Positions 1 through 4,954 of a DNA stretch of 5,796 bases are shown piece by piece; positions within the stretch are counted from its first letter, which is position 1; each line of letters starts with the position of its first letter. Under the pieces are notes generated by a model. It was not told where the DNA came from and did no database searches. It saw nothing but the letters and a program-made list of their open reading frames with translations. Source of the DNA: an uncultured Variovorax sp. (GTDB taxonomy: Bacteria > Pseudomonadota > Gammaproteobacteria > Burkholderiales > Burkholderiaceae); the NCBI GenBank assembly GCA_946478645.1, contig CAMLCW010000333.1, forward strand, positions 1-5,796, written 5' to 3'. The translations under genes and the position numbers were made by a program.

Positions 1-73
1 GCTCGCCGCCCAGCGTGGGCATGGACGGCGAGGACACGCTCAGCACGCGCGCAAGTGCAGCGCCTGGTGGCAT
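1..73 (-). CDS. vgrG: Probable VgrG (type VI secretion spike protein), N-terminal 24 codons only
   Basis: The gene begins at an ATG whose complement is 71-73 and runs off the window start. The visible residues include ARVLSVSSPSMPTLGGE. This resembles the opening of many VgrG proteins, where a short beta strand and a SPALP-like segment precede the phage gpD-like domain. GAAGG (complement of 83-87) lies 9 nt before the ATG, inside the end of the upstream hcp remnant, and the gap between the two genes is 5 bp. VgrG forms the tip of the contractile type VI needle that sits on the Hcp tube. hcp directly before vgrG is a common order, and this context supports the call as much as the short sequence does. 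With only 24 residues visible the identification is an inference; another secretion-locus protein is possible. Confidence 0.5.
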   Translation of the reverse strand, partial: MPPGAALARVLSVSSPSMPTLGGE

Positions 74-78
74 CGCGT

Positions 79-213
79 TCAGCCTTCGCGGGTTTCCCTG
101 ATGTTCGAGGCTGGCACGGTCTCGGCACCCCTGCCGGTCCGCTCCCGGTACTGCTGCTTGACCTTGCATTCGCCATTCGCGCCTTCCACGCGCATGAACA
201 TGTTTACCGCCAT
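79..213 (-). pseudogene. hcp: hcp (type VI secretion tube protein) remnant with the middle of the gene deleted
   Basis: This minus-strand reading frame of 44 codons starts at ATG (complement of 211-213) and stops at TGA (complement of 79-81). GGAG (complement of 223-226) lies 9 nt upstream of the start. Residues 1-16, MAVNMFMRVEGANGEC, look like the N-terminus of Hcp proteins of Burkholderiales. Residues 17-31, KVKQQYRERTGRGAE, followed by NIRETREG at the end, look like the Hcp C-terminus, whose usual form is close to AKVKQQYWEQT...GAE...GWNIKENKE. Intact Hcp has about 160-170 residues, so roughly 115-125 residues of tube-forming beta barrel are missing. The junction falls near 160-168. The conserved W of the GWNI motif is also absent. 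The frame remains open across the junction, so a 44-residue peptide could be made, but it could not form an Hcp ring. The vgrG start lies 5 bp downstream. Family assignment rests on remembered sequence resemblance, not an alignment. Confidence 0.65.
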
Positions 214-300
214 GGTTGTTGACTCCGAAGGTAATCGGCCCGACGGGGAGCCGTTCAAAATGAACCGTTTTCAGCTGGACACGCGTGCGTTGGCAGCCGT

Positions 301-344
301 CAACGCAAAGCATTAATTGCGCCGTAATTAATACAAATGCGTTG
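301..344. repeat. Nested inverted repeat, candidate operator or RNA stem-loop
   Basis: The outer arms CAACGCA (301-307) and TGCGTTG (338-344) are perfect reverse complements. Inside them, 312-321 (ATTAATTGCG) and 323-332 (CGTAATTAAT) form a near-perfect palindrome around C322, with 9 of 10 positions symmetric; in RNA the single mismatch (319/325) would be a G-U wobble. Spacers of 4 and 5 nt separate the outer and inner arms. The element lies 88-131 bp upstream of the hcp remnant's start and about 270 bp upstream of the sigma-factor start. No T-run follows on either strand, so it is not a standard intrinsic terminator. A dimeric-regulator operator is the simplest reading, but the regulator is unknown. 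Confidence 0.6.
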
Positions 345-552
345 GTAAATGGTCTTTGATCTCAAGCTCTTAACTTTAGTAAAGATTCATTTCCTGTGCG
401 CGGACTTTTTCCGGTGCCGAAGGCTTTTCTTGGAGTCGGTGATTTATTTCTATAAGAAATTGGTAGTCCATCTCACCTTCTTTTTTGTTGCAAAGAAGCT
501 CGATGCCCATCGTCATCGCACAACGCGGCGCAGAGCGACGTGGCGGCTCGCG

Positions 553-580
553 TTTGTTGAGAAGTATTCGCATTTATAAT
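553..580 (+). promoter_or_regulatory. Sigma-70-type promoter for the sigma/anti-sigma operon
   Basis: TATAAT at 575-580 is an exact -10 consensus in an otherwise GC-rich genome. A poor -35 candidate, TTTGTT (553-558), lies 16 bp upstream; TTGTTG (554-559) at 15 bp is an alternative. Transcription would start near 587, giving a leader of about 29 nt before the ATG at 616. Fec-type sigma genes are usually repressed by Fur when iron is plentiful. AATGAG (578-583) matches half of a Fur box (AATGAGAATNATTNTCATT style), but the other half is poor, so Fur control is only suggested. Confidence 0.5.
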
Positions 581-602
581 GAGTGCGAAAGTTTTTCTTC
601 CG

Positions 603-610
603 AGAAGAGG
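603..610 (+). promoter_or_regulatory. Ribosome binding site that fixes the sigma-factor start at 616
   Basis: AGAAGAGG ends 5 nt before the ATG at 616. The alternative in-frame GTG at 583 would lie before or at the predicted transcription start and has no purine-rich site in front of it, so 616 is preferred. Confidence 0.5.
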
Positions 611-615
611 CATCG

Positions 616-1143
616 ATGGTCGTCGGCGAGTCCACCCCGCACCAGCAGGCGCACGCCCTCTACCGCGCGCACCATGGCTGGCTTTTCAGCTGGCTGCGCG
701 GCCGATTGGGCAACAGCTTCGATGCGGCGGACATCGCCCACGACACCTTTCTGCGCATCTGGTCCGGCCTGCGTGCCGGGGCCATTCCCACCCTGCACGA
801 GCCGCGCGCCTACCTGACCACGGTGGCCAAGCGCCTCGTGATCAACCACCACGAACGCCAGGCGCTGGAGCGTGCCTACCAGGCGTCGCTCGCGCAGTTG
901 CCCGACGCGCTGGTGGCGTCGGTCGAGGAGCGCGCGATCCTGCTCGAGACGCTGCACGAACTCGATGCGCTGCTCGACGAACTGCCGGCCCGGGCGCGCA
1001 CCGCCTTCCTGCTGTCGCAGCTCGAAGGCCTGGCCTATGAAGAGATCGCCGCGCGGCTCGGCGTCAGCGTGCGCACCGTGACGCGCTACATGGCGCAAGG
1101 CTTCGCGCAGTGCCTGCGGCTCATGCTGGCGACGCCGCCGTGA
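616..1143 (+). CDS. FecI-family ECF sigma factor (iron-uptake cell-surface signalling)
   Basis: The product is a 175-residue RNA polymerase sigma factor of the extracytoplasmic-function, FecI-like class, the usual length for the family. Region 2 spans about residues 12-78, with the core-binding and -10 recognition helices around GWLFSWLRGRLG, DAADIAHDTFLRIW (37-49) and PRAYLTTVAKRLVINHHER. Region 4 spans about 108-167, with the helix-turn-helix around YEEIAARLGVSVRTVTRYM (141-159). In the family this factor is held by a FecR protein and, once released, transcribes the linked TonB-receptor gene. The start was set at ATG 616 from the AGAAGAGG site and the -10 box just upstream; a GTG at 583 would add 11 residues unlike the family. 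Its TGA overlaps the next gene's GTG in the sequence GTGA, which implies translational coupling. The sequence does not show which siderophore or iron chelate it serves. Confidence 0.93.
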   Translation: MVVGESTPHQQAHALYRAHHGWLFSWLRGRLGNSFDAADIAHDTFLRIWSGLRAGAIPTLHEPRAYLTTVAKRLVINHHERQALERAYQASLAQLPDALVASVEERAILLETLHELDALLDELPARARTAFLLSQLEGLAYEEIAARLGVSVRTVTRYMAQGFAQCLRLMLATPP

Positions 1144-2120
1144 GCGCGGCACAGGCGCAGGGCGCCGTCGATCCGCGCCTGGTGGACGAGGCCGCGCAGT
1201 GGCTCGCGCGCATGCACGCGGGCCGGCTGTCCGAAGCCGACGCGCAGCGCTGGACGCAGTGGCGCGACCAGAGCCCTGAGCATCAACGGGTGTGGCACAG
1301 CGCCGAACAGTTGAGCCGCAAGTTCGGCGCGGTGCCGCCGGCCGTGGGCATGCCGGTGCTCGACCGGCGGCGCGGCGCGGCCAACCGGCGCGCGCTGCTG
1401 CGCACCGTGGCGGTGCTGCTGGCCGCGCCGGCCGCCGCCTGGGTCGGCTACCGCGCCGTGCCATGGCCGTCCCTGGGCGCCGAATACCGCACCGCGACCG
1501 GCGAGCGGCGCACGGTCGAATTGCCCGACCGCAGCCGCACCGTGCTCAACACCGCGACGGCCATCGACGTGGCGTTCGACGCCACGCAGCGGCTGGTGCG
1601 ACAACGAAGCGGCGAAATCCTCGTCGAGACCGCACCCGATGCGAACCCGGGCTCCCCGCGCCCCTTCCTGGTCGAGACGCCGCAAGGCCGGCTGCGCGCA
1701 CTGGGCACGCGCTTCGTCGTGCGCATCGACGAAGAAGGGCACAGCCGCCTCACGGTGCTGGCCGGTGCGGTGGAGGTGCGCCCGGCCCGCGCCAGCGGCA
1801 CGCCGCTGATCGTTCCGGCCGGCCGGCAGATGCGCTTCACCGCCGACGCGGCCGGTCCCGTGACCTCGGCGTCGACGGGCGCCGAGGCCTGGACGCAGGG
1901 CGTGCTCTACGCCGAAGACATGCGCCTGGCCGATGTGCTGTCCGACATCGCGCGCTATCGCAGCGGCGTGCTGCGTTGCGACCCGGCCGTGGCCGACCTG
2001 CGCGTGTCGGGCGCGTTCCAGCTCGAAGACACCGACCGCGTGCTCGCCGTGCTCGCGCAGACCTTGCCCGTGCGCGTCGACGCACGCACGCGCTACTGGG
2101 TGACGGTCACGGCCCGCTGA
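1140..2120 (+). CDS. FecR-family anti-sigma factor and transmembrane signal transducer
   Basis: The product has 326 residues, typical for FecR. The N-terminal cytoplasmic anti-sigma domain (DUF4880 type) covers about residues 11-62, with the family pattern AAQWLARMHAGRLSEADAQ...WR..SPEHQRVW. A single membrane segment follows at about 86-106, preceded by a twin arginine (residues 83-84, NRRALLRTV). The periplasmic FecR domain covers about 115-235. It includes GERRTVELPDRSRTVLNT, SGEILVET and PFLVETPQGRLRALGTRFVV. A C-terminal STN-like segment (about 258-326) ends in YWVTVTAR. Gly189-Thr190 in RALGTRF matches the place where FoxR-type proteins cleave themselves. The protein would bind the sigma factor in the cytoplasm and the receptor's signalling domain in the periplasm. 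GTG 1140 was chosen because it overlaps the sigma-factor stop (GTGA); a GTG at 1110 would add 10 alanine-rich residues. Confidence 0.93.
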   Translation: MSAAQAQGAVDPRLVDEAAQWLARMHAGRLSEADAQRWTQWRDQSPEHQRVWHSAEQLSRKFGAVPPAVGMPVLDRRRGAANRRALLRTVAVLLAAPAAAWVGYRAVPWPSLGAEYRTATGERRTVELPDRSRTVLNTATAIDVAFDATQRLVRQRSGEILVETAPDANPGSPRPFLVETPQGRLRALGTRFVVRIDEEGHSRLTVLAGAVEVRPARASGTPLIVPAGRQMRFTADAAGPVTSASTGAEAWTQGVLYAEDMRLADVLSDIARYRSGVLRCDPAVADLRVSGAFQLEDTDRVLAVLAQTLPVRVDARTRYWVTVTAR

Positions 2121-2125
2121 TAGGC

Positions 2126-2142
2126 CGGCGCGGCACGCGCCG
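2126..2142. repeat. GC-rich hairpin just after the anti-sigma gene
   Basis: CGGCGCG (2126-2132) and CGCGCCG (2136-2142) pair perfectly around a GCA loop, starting 5 nt after the anti-sigma stop. An A-tract, not a T-tract, follows on the plus strand, so it is not a classical terminator. It could slow or attenuate read-through, or stabilise the 3' end of the sigma/anti-sigma transcript. Confidence 0.4.
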
Positions 2143-2240
2143 CCCCCTCAAAAAAATCCTGTCGAGGCGTGTCCGGTTTTCGCGTCTCGCCTGTCATGTC
2201 GGTTGAAAGCACACCCGCCATCCACATCCAGACATGCGAC

Positions 2241-2246
2241 AAGGAC
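2241..2246 (+). promoter_or_regulatory. Ribosome binding site that sets the receptor start at 2254
   Basis: AAGGAC lies 7 nt before ATG 2254. The frame is open further upstream to a TTG at 2203, but that start would put 17 extra residues before the signal peptide and has no comparable site. Confidence 0.6.
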
Positions 2247-2253
2247 ATCCGCC

Positions 2254-3816
2254 ATGAGCCACCGGCCTTCCGTTCTCTCCCTCTCCCGAGACGCCACGCA
2301 CCGCGAGCGCCTTGCCGTGCGCGCCGTGCGCAGTGCGCTGTGCGCCCTTGGCCTGGCCGCCGTGGGGCTGGCGATGGGACCGGCCCATGCGGCCGACGCC
2401 GTGGCGGCCCCGGCTCGCAAGGCCTACCGCGTGCCGGGCGGTCCGCTCGGGCCGGCGTTGCTGAGCTTCGCGGGGCAGGGCGGCTTCAACCTCGGCTTCG
2501 ACCTGGCCCGCACGCGCGGGTTGACCACGCCCGGCCTGACCGGCGAGTTCTCGGCCGAAGAAGGACTCGGCCGGCTGCTGGAAGGCAGCGGCCTGCGCGC
2601 GCGGCGGCTGGCCGGCGGCGACTTCACGCTGGATGCCGCGCCGGCCGCCGTCGCCGCCGCGCCGGCACTTGGATCCGTGTCGGCGGACGACGCGCTGCCG
2701 GCCGTCACCGTCACCGCGCGCACGCAGAGCAACCTCATGGCGCCGACCCGGCAGGTCACCGTGCTCGAGCGCGAAGAGCTCGACACCCTGCGCCAGGGCT
2801 CCGACAGCGTCGCGACGCTGCTCAGCAAGGTCGTGCCCGGCATGGCCGATTCGAGCCATACCATCACCGACTTCGGCCAGACCCTGCGCGGGCGCAACAT
2901 GCTCGTGCTGGTCGACGGCATTCCGCTCAACACCAACCGCGATTCGTCGCGCAACCTCGCCAACATCAACCCCGCCGACGTCGAGCAGATCGAGGTGCTG
3001 CGCGGCAGCAGTGCCATCTATGGCAGCGGCGCGGCCGGCGGCATCGTGTCGATCCGCACGCGCCAGCCCAGCGGCGAGGCGCGCGCCGAGACCACCGTCA
3101 CCGGCGTGCTGCCGTTGTCGCGCCCGGGCGGCGCCGGCCTGGGTGGCGAGGTGCAGCACTACATTTCGGGCGGCGGCGAGGTCTTTGACTACTCGGTGAG
3201 CCTGGGCGCGCGGCGCGTCGGCGGCTCGTACGACGCGCGCGGCGACCGCATTGCGCCCGAGCCCAGCCAGGGCGACCTGTTCGACTCGAACATCTACAAC
3301 GCCTCGGCCAAGATCGGCTACCGCATCGACGCCAACCAGCGGCTGCAGCTGTCGGCCAGCCACTACGACGCGAAGCAGGACACCGACTACGCCTCCGACC
3401 CGTCCGTTGCCAGGCTGCCCGCGGGCAGCGTCGCGGCACGCCCGCTCAAGGGCCTGCAGCTCGATCAGCAGAACCGCGTGACCAACAGCCTGCTCGGCCT
3501 GGACTACACGAACCGCGACATCGCGGGCAGCACGCTGGCCGCGCAGCTGTACTACCGCGACTTCTTCACCCGATTCGCCCCCTTCGACGCGCGCAGCGTC
3601 GTGGCGCGTGGCTCGAGCGTCGACCAGGTGATGCAGAACTCGCACGTGTACGGCGGGCGGCTGACGGTCAAGACGCCTTCGGTGCCGACAAGAAGACGCA
3701 GCTCACCTGGGGCGCGGACTTCAACCAGGAGCGCACCGACATGCCGCTGGACGTGTTCGACGCCAGGCTGTACGACAGCAGCCGCGGGCTCAGCTTCCAG
3801 CGCATGGGCACGCTGA
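2254..3816 (+). CDS. Receptor N-terminal part: signal peptide, STN, TonB box, plug and first barrel strands
   Basis: This is the translatable 5' part, 520 residues, of which about 475 are native. A long signal peptide has basic residues up to about 27, a hydrophobic core (ALCALGLAAVGLAM) and a likely cut after AHA (residues 44-46). The STN signalling domain covers about 55-128 (YRVPGGPLGPALLSFAGQ...GLTGEFSAEEGLGRLLEGSGL). A short linker contains ALPAVTVTA (147-155), a good TonB-box candidate. The plug follows at about 163-270, with LRGRNMLVLVDGIPLN, INPADVEQIEVLRG and SSAIYGSGAAGGIVSI. Barrel strands then run to about residue 475. The last 45 residues, after TVKTP, are Arg/Ser/Thr-rich out-of-frame sequence ending at TGA 3814-3816. 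Without most of the barrel the product would probably be degraded. Confidence 0.8.
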   Translation: MSHRPSVLSLSRDATHRERLAVRAVRSALCALGLAAVGLAMGPAHAADAVAAPARKAYRVPGGPLGPALLSFAGQGGFNLGFDLARTRGLTTPGLTGEFSAEEGLGRLLEGSGLRARRLAGGDFTLDAAPAAVAAAPALGSVSADDALPAVTVTARTQSNLMAPTRQVTVLEREELDTLRQGSDSVATLLSKVVPGMADSSHTITDFGQTLRGRNMLVLVDGIPLNTNRDSSRNLANINPADVEQIEVLRGSSAIYGSGAAGGIVSIRTRQPSGEARAETTVTGVLPLSRPGGAGLGGEVQHYISGGGEVFDYSVSLGARRVGGSYDARGDRIAPEPSQGDLFDSNIYNASAKIGYRIDANQRLQLSASHYDAKQDTDYASDPSVARLPAGSVAARPLKGLQLDQQNRVTNSLLGLDYTNRDIAGSTLAAQLYYRDFFTRFAPFDARSVVARGSSVDQVMQNSHVYGGRLTVKTPSVPTRRRSSPGARTSTRSAPTCRWTCSTPGCTTAAAGSASSAWAR

Positions 3817-4772
3817 TCTTCATGCCGCCGATCACCACGCGCAGCCTGGGCATCTTCGGCCAGCTGCAGCACCGCTTCGACGCGCAGTGGTCGGTGGAGG
3901 GCGGCGCACGCTACGACAAGGCCAGCGCGCGCTTCGACAGCTTCAGGCCGCTGTCGCAGCTGCGCGCGCGCAACCCTGTCCAGGTGGCGGGCGGCACGGT
4001 GGATTACAGCGCCTGGACCTACAACGCCGGCGTGGTGTTCAACCCGAGCAAGCGCCATGACATCTATGCCTCGTACAGCCAGGGCTTCGAGCTGCCCGAC
4101 ATCGGCCTGCAGGTGCGCAACGCAACGCCCAGCTTCAATCTGCGCGGCTCCAACCTGCAGCCGGTGAAGACCGACACGGTGGAGCTGGGCTGGCGCGGGC
4201 GTTTCGACAACGCCGTGGCCAACCTGAGCGTGTTCCATTCGCAATCGGCGCTGGGTGCGGTGCAGAGCTCGTTCAACGGTCTGGTCATGACGCGCACCCG
4301 GGAGCGCATTCACGGCATCGAGGGCGCCATCGACTACGTCGGCAGCAGCGACCGCTGGGCCGCGGGCAGCTCCTTCACCTGGATGAAGGGCCGCGAGCTG
4401 CCGCAAGGCGGCACGCGCTACCAGGACATGTGGGGCTATCGCATCCCGCCGCTCAAGCTGACCGCGTACGTCGAGTACAAGCCCCGCGCCCGCTGGAGCC
4501 ACCGGCTGCAGGCCGTTTCATACGGCTCGAAGGACTACCGGCTCGACGGCGTGAACAGTTTCGGGCGCCGCGAGACCAGCGGGTACACCACGGTCGACCT
4601 CGTCAGCCGCTTCAAGATCGACGAAAAGAACAATCTCGTGATCGGTGTGGAGAACCTGTTCAACCGCCGCTACTTCCCGCTGTACAGCCAGCTCCTGCGC
4701 AACAGCAACAACACGAGCCGGCTGCCGGCGGCGGGTGCGGTGCTGAAGGTGAGCTACTCGCATCGCTGGTAG
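3741..4772 (+). CDS. Receptor C-terminal part: most of the beta barrel
   Basis: Native receptor sequence in this frame really begins near 3672-3678 (FGADKKTQLTWGADFNQERTD); 3741 is merely the first ATG. From that ATG there are 343 residues with clear TonB-dependent receptor barrel features. These include IFGQLQHRFDAQWSVEGGAR, HDIYASYSQGFELPDIGLQV (residues 106-125), PVKTDTVELGWRG, and the near-terminal GVENLFNRRYFPLYSQ (302-317). The last residue is Trp after SYSHR, matching the C-terminal aromatic signal recognised by the BAM assembly machinery. AGGAG (3727-3731) lies 9 nt before ATG 3741, so reinitiation is conceivable. However, the product would lack a signal peptide and plug and could not act as a receptor. 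Confidence 0.75.
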   Translation: MPLDVFDARLYDSSRGLSFQRMGTLIFMPPITTRSLGIFGQLQHRFDAQWSVEGGARYDKASARFDSFRPLSQLRARNPVQVAGGTVDYSAWTYNAGVVFNPSKRHDIYASYSQGFELPDIGLQVRNATPSFNLRGSNLQPVKTDTVELGWRGRFDNAVANLSVFHSQSALGAVQSSFNGLVMTRTRERIHGIEGAIDYVGSSDRWAAGSSFTWMKGRELPQGGTRYQDMWGYRIPPLKLTAYVEYKPRARWSHRLQAVSYGSKDYRLDGVNSFGRRETSGYTTVDLVSRFKIDEKNNLVIGVENLFNRRYFPLYSQLLRNSNNTSRLPAAGAVLKVSYSHRW

Positions 4773-4871
4773 GTCGCACGGCCCTGCCGCGACGGCGAGG
4801 CGAACAAGCCGGTCTCAAGACAGCCGGGGTGGAGATCTCGCCCGACGAAGCCTCGAGACGTTCCGCGATGG

Positions 4872-4891
4872 CCGCGGCGCGAAGGCCGCGG
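4872..4891. repeat. GC-rich hairpin downstream of the receptor gene
   Basis: CCGCGGC (4872-4878) and GCCGCGG (4885-4891) pair over a GCGAAG loop, about 100 bp after the receptor stop. The same stretch also reads as a direct repeat of GGCCGCGG (4870-4877 and 4884-4891). No T-run follows, so intrinsic termination is unproven, though it may mark the end of the receptor transcript. Confidence 0.35.
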
Positions 4892-4895
4892 GGCT

Positions 4896-4915
4896 GATCC
4901 CGGATCGGCTATAAC
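4896..4915 (+). promoter_or_regulatory. Candidate promoter of the small exported protein gene, with palindrome
   Basis: TATAAC (4910-4915) is a good -10 candidate 39 nt before the ATG at 4955. No clear -35 box is seen. An 11-bp palindrome, GATCC-C-GGATC (4896-4906), sits immediately upstream, where a repressor or activator could act. The separate promoter and the 182-bp gap suggest that this gene is transcribed apart from the receptor. Confidence 0.35.
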
Positions 4916-4954
4916 CTCCGCTTCCGCAGTGCCATCCAGGCAAAGGAGTTCCCG

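Larger units (their letters stand above)
214..615. other. Divergent intergenic region between the hcp remnant and the sigma-factor gene
   Basis: No convincing gene lies here. The stretch from about 300 to 600 is clearly richer in A and T than the rest of the window, as expected for back-to-back promoters. It holds three palindromic elements: GTTCA-AAA-TGAAC at 253-265, the nested inverted repeat at 301-344, and ATTTCT-ATA-AGAAAT at 446-460. A sigma-70-like -10 box at 575-580 points toward the sigma-factor gene. Open frames across 349-579 on the plus strand and 376-573 on the minus strand have no protein-like composition. A short minus-strand frame (376-471) does have a good ribosome binding site and is discussed among the findings. 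Confidence 0.6.
2121..2253 (+). promoter_or_regulatory. Candidate sigma-factor-dependent promoter region of the receptor gene
   Basis: Gaps of this size between FecR and receptor genes normally carry the promoter used by the linked sigma factor. Visible here are an A-tract (2150-2156) and four TGTC words at 2160-2163, 2170-2173, 2192-2195 and 2197-2200. AAAAAT (2152-2157) followed by TGTCC (2170-2174) loosely recalls FecI-type -35 and -10 words, but the 12-nt spacing is short, so I cannot assign exact boxes. A 7-bp hairpin at 2126-2142 lies at the upstream end. Confidence 0.35.
2254..4772 (+). pseudogene. TonB-dependent siderophore receptor/transducer (FecA-like, STN domain), frameshifted
   Basis: The two halves together encode a complete outer-membrane receptor of about 839 residues, the right size for a receptor with a signalling domain. 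It would have a signal peptide, an STN domain, a TonB box, a plug and a 22-strand barrel ending in a terminal aromatic residue (SYSHRW). The reading frame is frame 1 up to about 3675 and frame 3 from about 3672 onward, a net loss of one base (or an equivalent length change). Adding one C within GACGCCTTC (3672-3680) would give a continuous TVKTP-FGADKK. As written, translation leaves the receptor frame near residue 475 and stops at 3816. The gene lies directly after the sigma and anti-sigma genes and is their expected target. No slippery heptamer is visible, so programmed frameshifting is unlikely. The frameshift is either a true inactivation or a sequence error. The ligand cannot be told from the sequence. 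Confidence 0.85.

Noticed and set aside
3..101. Plus-strand frame ending at TGA 99-101 that looks like the C-terminus of a protein
   Set aside because: It is antisense to the hcp remnant and vgrG start. The minus-strand reading gives recognisable Hcp and VgrG-like sequence with ribosome binding sites, while the plus frame matches no family I know.
101..316. Plus-strand open frame of 71 codons
   Set aside because: It lacks a ribosome binding site, has no protein-like pattern and runs opposite the hcp remnant.
574..1464. Long minus-strand open frame opposite the sigma and anti-sigma genes
   Set aside because: It is Arg/Ala-rich low-complexity sequence typical of antisense frames in GC-rich DNA; the plus strand encodes clear FecI and FecR domains.
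2126..2157. Intrinsic terminator after the anti-sigma gene
   Set aside because: The hairpin is followed by C and A runs on the plus strand; the order of hairpin and T-tract is wrong for both strands.
2194..3645. 483-codon minus-strand open frame opposite the receptor
   Set aside because: Although long, its composition is that of an antisense shadow and the plus strand shows unmistakable STN and plug motifs.
3664..3690. Programmed ribosomal frameshift as explanation for the split receptor
   Set aside because: No slippery heptamer or following strong stem is visible at the junction, and TonB receptors are not known to use programmed shifting.
3552..4502. 316-codon minus-strand open frame opposite the receptor barrel
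   Set aside because: Antisense shadow; the plus strand encodes conserved barrel motifs through this whole stretch.
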